Shown here: positions 5,228 to 8,530 of the stretch, piece after piece
How positions within the stretch are numbered: the stretch's first letter is position 1
How the letters are laid out: every line of letters starts with the position of its first letter
NCBI GenBank assembly: GCA_944325235.1
Contig: CALUZE010000049.1
Span: forward strand, 1-8,530
Direction: 5' to 3'
DNA from: an uncultured Elusimicrobiales bacterium
Lineage (GTDB): Bacteria; Elusimicrobiota; Elusimicrobia; Elusimicrobiales; Elusimicrobiaceae
DNA: 8,530 nt
The notes under the pieces: generated by a model
Seen by the model: only the letters and a program-made list of their open reading frames with translations
Database searches by the model: none
Told to the model about the DNA's origin: nothing
Made by a program: the position numbers and the translations under genes

Positions 5228-6238
5228 TTATTTGGCCGCGCGCTGCTTATAGCTGCTGTTGCGGAACAACGCTTTTACGGCTTGGGTACATACCGAAGAT
5301 AAGTTGTACCGCCCGATGCGGCTGCCGGGCACGAAAGATTGCAAAATGTTTTTGTACGATCTGCCCGCGCGGGCTTTTTTAACGAGCTCCGCTTGGGAGA
5401 TAATGCCTTTCCCGGCAATAGTTGCGTTGTAGTGTACTTTGGCCAGTTCGTTATTTTTCAGCAGTACAAGTCCGGCGGTTTCTTTGGCGGCTCTTTTTAC
5501 TAAATCGTTGGGGAGCTCCTGGTCGTTTACGCGTTTGCGGCAGTTGTAGGCCTGGTCGCTGGTGGTAGAGAGCAATTGGAAAAATTGCCAATTTAAGTTG
5601 CCGCTTTCCAACGCTTGCAAGCGGTCCTGCACCATATACAGCGCAAACGTGCGCGCCATAATGCTTTGGGCTTTTAAGGCGTGGATGGAAGGTTCGGAGC
5701 CTAATTCGCAGTTGACCACGTGGGTGACGTAGTCCTCCAGCTCGGCTGTTTCCACGACGTTAATCCCGCTTTTTTGGAAAATGGTTAAAGGCCCGTTATA
5801 CGTGATGTCCCCTCCGTAGGCCGGGTGACGGATGGTGGCAAATTCGCCTCTTTGGGCGGGGAATTGCTGCCATTTTAAGAAAGGGGGAAGCGGCTGCTTT
5901 TTAAGCGAAGACATCGGGGTCGCCCAGCGGAAATTGACGGAAGATCCCAGCGAACGTACCACGTGGACGGGTTCCCGGGTAGTGGTTAAAGACTTGCGGA
6001 TTTTCGTTTTGGCATTTGCGACGGAAATCTGTATGCCTTTGGAAGTGGAGACCAGCTTAAGCTGGTTTTTGGCTGAAATCGGCCCATAAAAATGTTTACC
6101 AATTACAATGGCATAATTTTGTGCAAACGACATATTCACCCGCGCAGCGTGTTTGACAATCAGTACATTGACCGAGTGCGCCCACGCCCCCGTGTGGCAC
6201 AGCAATAATACCAACAAACTAATTAACATTTTCCTCAT
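5228..6238 (-). CDS. SpoIID/LytB-domain protein, probable exported lytic transglycosylase
   Basis: The 336-residue product has a signal peptide (about 1-20, ending AWA), so it should act in the periplasm. The first half (about 22-155) is mostly beta and unrecognised. The SpoIID core begins near 155: ETAELEDYVTHVVNCELGSEP (163-183) carries the glutamate (E178) aligning with the catalytic Glu of SpoIID, followed by ALKAQSIMARTFALY (187-201) and SDQAY (227-231). SpoIID cleaves glycan strands lacking stem peptides. The C-terminal GKGIISQAELVKKARAGRSYKNIL (276-299) matches the family's GMSQ...GxSYxxIL ending. The stretch usually found between the FHS motif and this ending seems largely missing, making the domain compact. 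There are no other sporulation genes, so a vegetative wall role is likely. The ATG at 6238 lies six bases after a TATAAT box. A second ATG at 6229 (M4), preceded by GAGG, is an alternative start. Confidence 0.82.
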   Translation of the reverse strand: MRKMLISLLVLLLCHTGAWAHSVNVLIVKHAARVNMSFAQNYAIVIGKHFYGPISAKNQLKLVSTSKGIQISVANAKTKIRKSLTTTREPVHVVRSLGSSVNFRWATPMSSLKKQPLPPFLKWQQFPAQRGEFATIRHPAYGGDITYNGPLTIFQKSGINVVETAELEDYVTHVVNCELGSEPSIHALKAQSIMARTFALYMVQDRLQALESGNLNWQFFQLLSTTSDQAYNCRKRVNDQELPNDLVKRAAKETAGLVLLKNNELAKVHYNATIAGKGIISQAELVKKARAGRSYKNILQSFVPGSRIGRYNLSSVCTQAVKALFRNSSYKQRAAK

Positions 6239-6252
6239 ACTTATATTATAAA
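6223..6252 (+). promoter_or_regulatory. Possible plus-strand promoter upstream of the stem-loop island
   Basis: TTAACA (6223-6228) and TATAAA (6247-6252) are separated by 18 bases and resemble -35 and -10 boxes. Initiation near 6259 would produce an RNA containing all three stem-loops, ending either as a separate small RNA or as a long leader of the beta-barrel gene. It overlaps the SpoIID-like promoter on the other strand, and A/T-rich boxes arise easily by chance. Confidence 0.3.
6245..6250 (-). promoter_or_regulatory. -10 box of the SpoIID-like gene
   Basis: A consensus TATAAT on the minus strand lies six bases before the ATG at 6238. Transcription would then begin at or beside the start codon, giving a leaderless mRNA, or one with a minimal leader if M4 is used. 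No convincing -35 is seen at the matching distance. Confidence 0.5.
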
Positions 6253-6267
6253 AGTCTCGCCGGCTGC

Positions 6268-6341
6268 CGCCCAGGGTCTTTGGTCCCAGCGGGCGTTAGG
6301 ACTAACGGCTCGGCCCGAAATAGGCCTTTTTGGCCCCGGGC
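6268..6341 (+). other. GC-rich island of three stem-loops; candidate structured RNA or repeat element
   Basis: Three inverted repeats follow each other. The first is CGCCC/GGGCG (6268-6272, 6291-6295) enclosing a smaller hairpin. The second is CGTTAG/CTAACG (6294-6299, 6302-6307) around GA; the two overlap at 6294-6295, so they may be alternatives. The third is GCCCG/CGGGC (6313-6317, 6337-6341) enclosing GGCC-TTTTT-GGCC (6323-6335). The inner parts of the first and third are imperfect direct repeats, GGTCTTTGGTCCC and GGCCTTTTTGGCCCC. The first can still pair as RNA through G-U pairs only if the plus strand is transcribed. It matches no RNA family that I know. It could be a leader RNA, a small RNA, a protein-binding array or a dispersed repeat. 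Confidence 0.45.
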
Positions 6342-6382
6342 AAACGTAACTCTATTAGATTATTTTTCCGACGAAACGTTCT

Positions 6383-6391
6383 TGTTATAAT
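6383..6391 (+). promoter_or_regulatory. Extended -10 promoter of the beta-barrel gene
   Basis: TGTTATAAT contains a consensus TATAAT (6386-6391) with an extended TGn. It lies eight bases before the ATG at 6400. No Shine-Dalgarno sequence is present, so a leaderless transcript is likely. The -35 position holds only a T-rich stretch (6363-6368). Confidence 0.6.
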
Positions 6392-6399
6392 ATAAATAT

Positions 6400-7008
6400 A
6401 TGAGACGTTTTGGTTTGCTGCTAGTGCTGCTGTGGGTGGGATTGCCTGTTTTTCCTCAAATATATCGAGTAGGCGGTATCACGCCTCTTTCCGTATATGA
6501 ACTTTCCGGCCCGGCGTGGGAAGTATCGGCCGGGGCGTTCGCGTCTACGGCTACACTATACACGCGGAAGAACAACAAAGTATTTAATGGGGAATTAGGC
6601 TTGGCGGTGCGGGGGTTATATGCCCTTTCTTCGTGGGCGGCCTTCGGGGTGGAGGGGCAGTTTTCCCGGGCGGAGGACGCTGCCTACGTGGTGGACGACT
6701 ATCAGGTTTTGCGTGTAGGCGGGGTGGGCAAGTTTACGCTTACGCCGGATACAAATCCCCGGGTATATTTATTGCTGGGGGCAGGTGTCATTCGGCGGGA
6801 GTTACAGTCCATGCAGTTTTTTAAGGATACTGCAACGGACGGATACGCCCTGGTGGGTTGGGGGCTGGAAAAATATTTCGTCGGCGGATGGTTTGGCGGG
6901 GTGGAGCTGTACGGCATGTACGACAGCGCCCCGCGTTTAAATGCCTATTTTCGCGTGCCCCACCGCTGGACGGCCGGCGTCCAGCTGCGGTTTGGTTTGC
7001 AATTTTAA
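6400..7008 (+). CDS. Small outer-membrane beta-barrel protein
   Basis: The 202-residue product starts with MRR and a hydrophobic signal peptide (about 1-20). The rest is made of alternating hydrophobic and polar residues with many aromatic and glycine residues, as in YLLLGAGVIRREL (123-135) and WFGGVELYGMY (164-174). It ends RFGLQF, with the terminal Phe recognised by the BAM machinery. Length and pattern suggest a barrel of about eight strands of the OmpA/OmpW/OmpX size class, inserted in the outer membrane. I cannot assign a specific family or ligand. The N-terminal mature part (about 21-40) is short, so there is no separate periplasmic domain. It is alone on its strand, divergent from the SpoIID-like gene, and its stop lies three bases from the stop of the convergent amidase gene. 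Its terminator sits inside that gene. Confidence 0.75.
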   Translation: MRRFGLLLVLLWVGLPVFPQIYRVGGITPLSVYELSGPAWEVSAGAFASTATLYTRKNNKVFNGELGLAVRGLYALSSWAAFGVEGQFSRAEDAAYVVDDYQVLRVGGVGKFTLTPDTNPRVYLLLGAGVIRRELQSMQFFKDTATDGYALVGWGLEKYFVGGWFGGVELYGMYDSAPRLNAYFRVPHRWTAGVQLRFGLQF

Positions 7009-7011
7009 CGA

Positions 7012-8530
7012 TTAGGGGTACAGCCTGCGGCCCGGTTTTTTAAACGCGTTGCGTTTGCCGGGCTTTTTTTTCGGGTTGGTTTTCACGCCGTAAAAATTCA
7101 AAATGCCTTCGTACAACGCTTGCACCAAGTCCGAGCGGCCTTCTTTGGTTTTGGCCATTTCTTCCTGTTCGGGCAAAATCAAATACGCGTTTTCCACCAG
7201 AATGCTGGGCAGCTGCGGAATGCGCGGAATAAACAACACATCGTTGGCAATCATTCCGTTATCGGGCAGTGGGACATTGCGCGTAAATGCGTCGTAGACG
7301 GCTTGCGCCAGCTGGAAACTGTGCGGATAGTTGTAGTACACCGAGTATCCGCGCGCCCGCGCCAGCGGGTTAATTGTTTCCGGCAGGGCGTTGTAGTGCA
7401 GGCTGACGAAAATGTGTGCGTTTTCCTTCAGGGCCAGTTGGTAGCGGCTTTGCAGGCTGCGCTGGTTGTTACCTTGGCGCGTCATAATCACAGTGGCGCC
7501 GGCCGCTTCCAACAGCGGTTTTAGGTCTTCGGCCAGAGCCAGGTTGGCTTCGTACTCCAAGTATCCTGTCGGGCCGACGGCGCCGTCGTACGGGATGGTG
7601 CGGCGGGGGCTGTGCCCGGCATCCAGCAAAATGCGCGCGCCTTTTAACGGCAATTTGGAAGTGGGGGTTAAGGCCGGGCGGTGCATTAAGTCTATCACCA
7701 GGTTTGCCCCGTCAAAATCGTACGCATGCCCCCACAGCGCGGCGTCTTTTTTAAAATAAATTTTAAACAGAAGCGTATCGTCGGCCGGTTGGGACCAGAT
7801 AATGTTTTCAATAATGGAGTAATCCGGGGCCAGCGTATAATTTTCGTCAAAGCCGTCCACGTAATAAAGGGTCAGTTCCAGGCGGTCGTTAAACTCGTGA
7901 ATACTGATGGGTACCGGCTTTTTTCCCGCAAAAACCAAACGCGTTTTTTCAGGCGTGGCGGAGGTTTTTAACCCGTAAATATGGTTCGGTTCGTACTTGG
8001 CAAACAGAGAGGTTTTTAATTTATCTTCTTCCAGCCAGGCCGATTCCTGTTCGTTTAAAGCAATGCGGTACTGTCCGTTCATCCGCCCGTTAATCAGTAC
8101 GTCTCCGTATGCGCGGTAGAAGGGATAAAGGTTTTCGCGCGGGGTGGGGATTTTGCGCAATTTTACGCCGGGCGACAGCACCAGCGCGTGGGTGAACGGG
8201 TCCTCTAAATCCAGCACTTTGATGCGGGCGGGCGCCGTAATTTTGGCGCTGGTATCGTCGGGGCCGTTTTTCATTTTGTACGTTACTTTGGCCGTTTTGG
8301 GCTTTTGTTCGGCGTCAATTAAATATTTGGCGCGATACCTCCCGGGGGAGGATATGTCCTCCTTCATCGGAATGTTTTTGGCGTTTTTTAAGCCCGATAA
8401 CGTGAACGTCACTTCGGCACCCGGCGTGCCGCGCACGTACAGCCCCACCACATCGCCCGGAATGAGTTCCACCGGCGATTGCGGAAAGACTTCTTCCGGG
8501 TCAAATTCGGCGCGGGCGGAAAAGTCTTTA
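7012..8530 (-). CDS. N-acetylmuramoyl-L-alanine amidase (Amidase_3), 5' end outside the window
   Basis: The reading frame stays open past the GTG at 8472 to the window edge, reading ...FDPEEVFPQSPVELIPGD with no ribosome-binding site at that GTG, so the true start lies beyond 8530. Counting from the GTG as residue 1, an N-terminal beta-rich region (about 1-85) is followed by an SH3-like segment (about 88-153) and an AMIN-like beta region (about 165-265). The catalytic domain (about 278-462) has zinc ligands H287 (LLDAGH), E306 (GYLEYEANL) and H359 (SLHYNA), with catalytic E427 (ILVENAYL). It should cleave the MurNAc-L-Ala bond in the periplasm. The N-terminal regions probably bind wall material. 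The tail after 462 is strongly basic (PKKKPGKRNAFKKPGRR), and its DNA doubles as a terminator for the convergent gene. I see no clear terminator for this gene itself. Confidence 0.92.
   Translation of the reverse strand, partial: KDFSARAEFDPEEVFPQSPVELIPGDVVGLYVRGTPGAEVTFTLSGLKNAKNIPMKEDISSPGRYRAKYLIDAEQKPKTAKVTYKMKNGPDDTSAKITAPARIKVLDLEDPFTHALVLSPGVKLRKIPTPRENLYPFYRAYGDVLINGRMNGQYRIALNEQESAWLEEDKLKTSLFAKYEPNHIYGLKTSATPEKTRLVFAGKKPVPISIHEFNDRLELTLYYVDGFDENYTLAPDYSIIENIIWSQPADDTLLFKIYFKKDAALWGHAYDFDGANLVIDLMHRPALTPTSKLPLKGARILLDAGHSPRRTIPYDGAVGPTGYLEYEANLALAEDLKPLLEAAGATVIMTRQGNNQRSLQSRYQLALKENAHIFVSLHYNALPETINPLARARGYSVYYNYPHSFQLAQAVYDAFTRNVPLPDNGMIANDVLFIPRIPQLPSILVENAYLILPEQEEMAKTKEGRSDLVQALYEGILNFYGVKTNPKKKPGKRNAFKKPGRRLYP
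7030..7071 (+). terminator. Terminator of the beta-barrel gene, embedded in the amidase coding end
   Basis: GCCCGG (7030-7035) pairs with CCGGGC (7058-7063). Within it AAACGC (7042-7047) pairs with GCGTTT (7051-7056) around GTT. Eight T residues follow (7064-7071). It lies 22 bases after the beta-barrel stop codon. On the opposite strand the same bases encode the Lys/Arg-rich tail of the amidase. Confidence 0.8.

Noticed and set aside
5228..6238. SpoIID domain and SPL-like protein as evidence for endospore formation
   Set aside because: SpoIID domains occur in many non-sporulating bacteria, the SPL-like protein lacks the key cysteine, and the beta-barrel and lipoprotein genes indicate a diderm cell.
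6294..6307. CGTTAGGACTAACG as an integron attC or phage attachment site
   Set aside because: The GTT/AAC parts are only two bases apart and do not fit GTTRRRY/RYYYAAC; no integrase or cassette is nearby.
6336..6350. GGGCAAAC as part of a cyclic-di-GMP riboswitch
   Set aside because: Only this short string resembles the family; the tetraloop, receptor and second helix are not present.
7120..7524. Plus-strand open frame opposite the amidase catalytic domain
   Set aside because: It is the complement of conserved catalytic motifs and has no start signals or family resemblance.
8470..8472. GTG as the start of the amidase
   Set aside because: The frame is open further upstream to the window edge, no Shine-Dalgarno precedes the GTG, and no signal peptide follows it, although the enzyme should be exported.

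Overview
This window looks like ordinary chromosome from a diderm (Gram-negative-type) bacterium, most of it devoted to building and remodelling the cell envelope. The signs of two membranes are an outer-membrane beta-barrel protein ending in Phe, a lipobox thioredoxin-like lipoprotein, a SurA/PpiD-like chaperone and three kinds of peptidoglycan hydrolase. A bactofilin next to an M23 peptidase, a SpoIID-domain protein without other sporulation genes, and an SPL-like radical SAM enzyme would fit an anaerobe such as a member of the Elusimicrobiota. That placement is an impression from gene content, not a proven assignment.

Layout. Positions 1-38 hold the apparent end of an upstream gene, coupled by an ATGA overlap to a radical SAM protein of the spore-photoproduct-lyase family (35-1333, +). 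A bidirectional terminator (about 1357-1386) separates it from a convergent TlpA-like lipoprotein gene (1406-1891, -). A short divergent promoter region (about 1890-1967) follows. Next is a four-gene + strand operon: M23 endopeptidase (1951-2871), bactofilin (2889-3299), SurA-N-type chaperone lacking a PPIase domain (3315-3998) and PfkB-family kinase (4002-4910), closed by a terminator at 4927-4953. A tRNA-Leu(CAA) gene (5086-5169) has its own promoter and a terminator that it shares with a convergent SpoIID-like gene (5228-6238, -). A 160-bp divergent intergenic region (6239-6399) carries promoters and a GC-rich set of three stem-loops. It is followed by a small outer-membrane beta-barrel gene (6400-7008, +). 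A convergent AmiC/CwlV-type amidase gene (7012 to beyond the window end, -) completes the window.

How the genes fit together. The M23 peptidase, SpoIID-like lytic transglycosylase and Amidase_3 enzyme cut three different bond types in peptidoglycan. The bactofilin probably scaffolds or positions the M23 enzyme, as in known M23-bactofilin pairs. The SurA-like chaperone may help exported proteins fold, and the TlpA-like lipoprotein may supply or repair thiols.

The points most worth a second look are the stem-loop island at 6268-6341, the SPL-like enzyme lacking the expected catalytic cysteine, the operon combining wall hydrolase, bactofilin, chaperone and kinase, -10 boxes sitting 6-8 nt before start codons (suggesting leaderless mRNAs), a strong Shine-Dalgarno sequence feeding a nine-codon ORF across the M23 start, and a terminator embedded in the coding end of the amidase gene. 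I see no CRISPR array, transposon or prophage.
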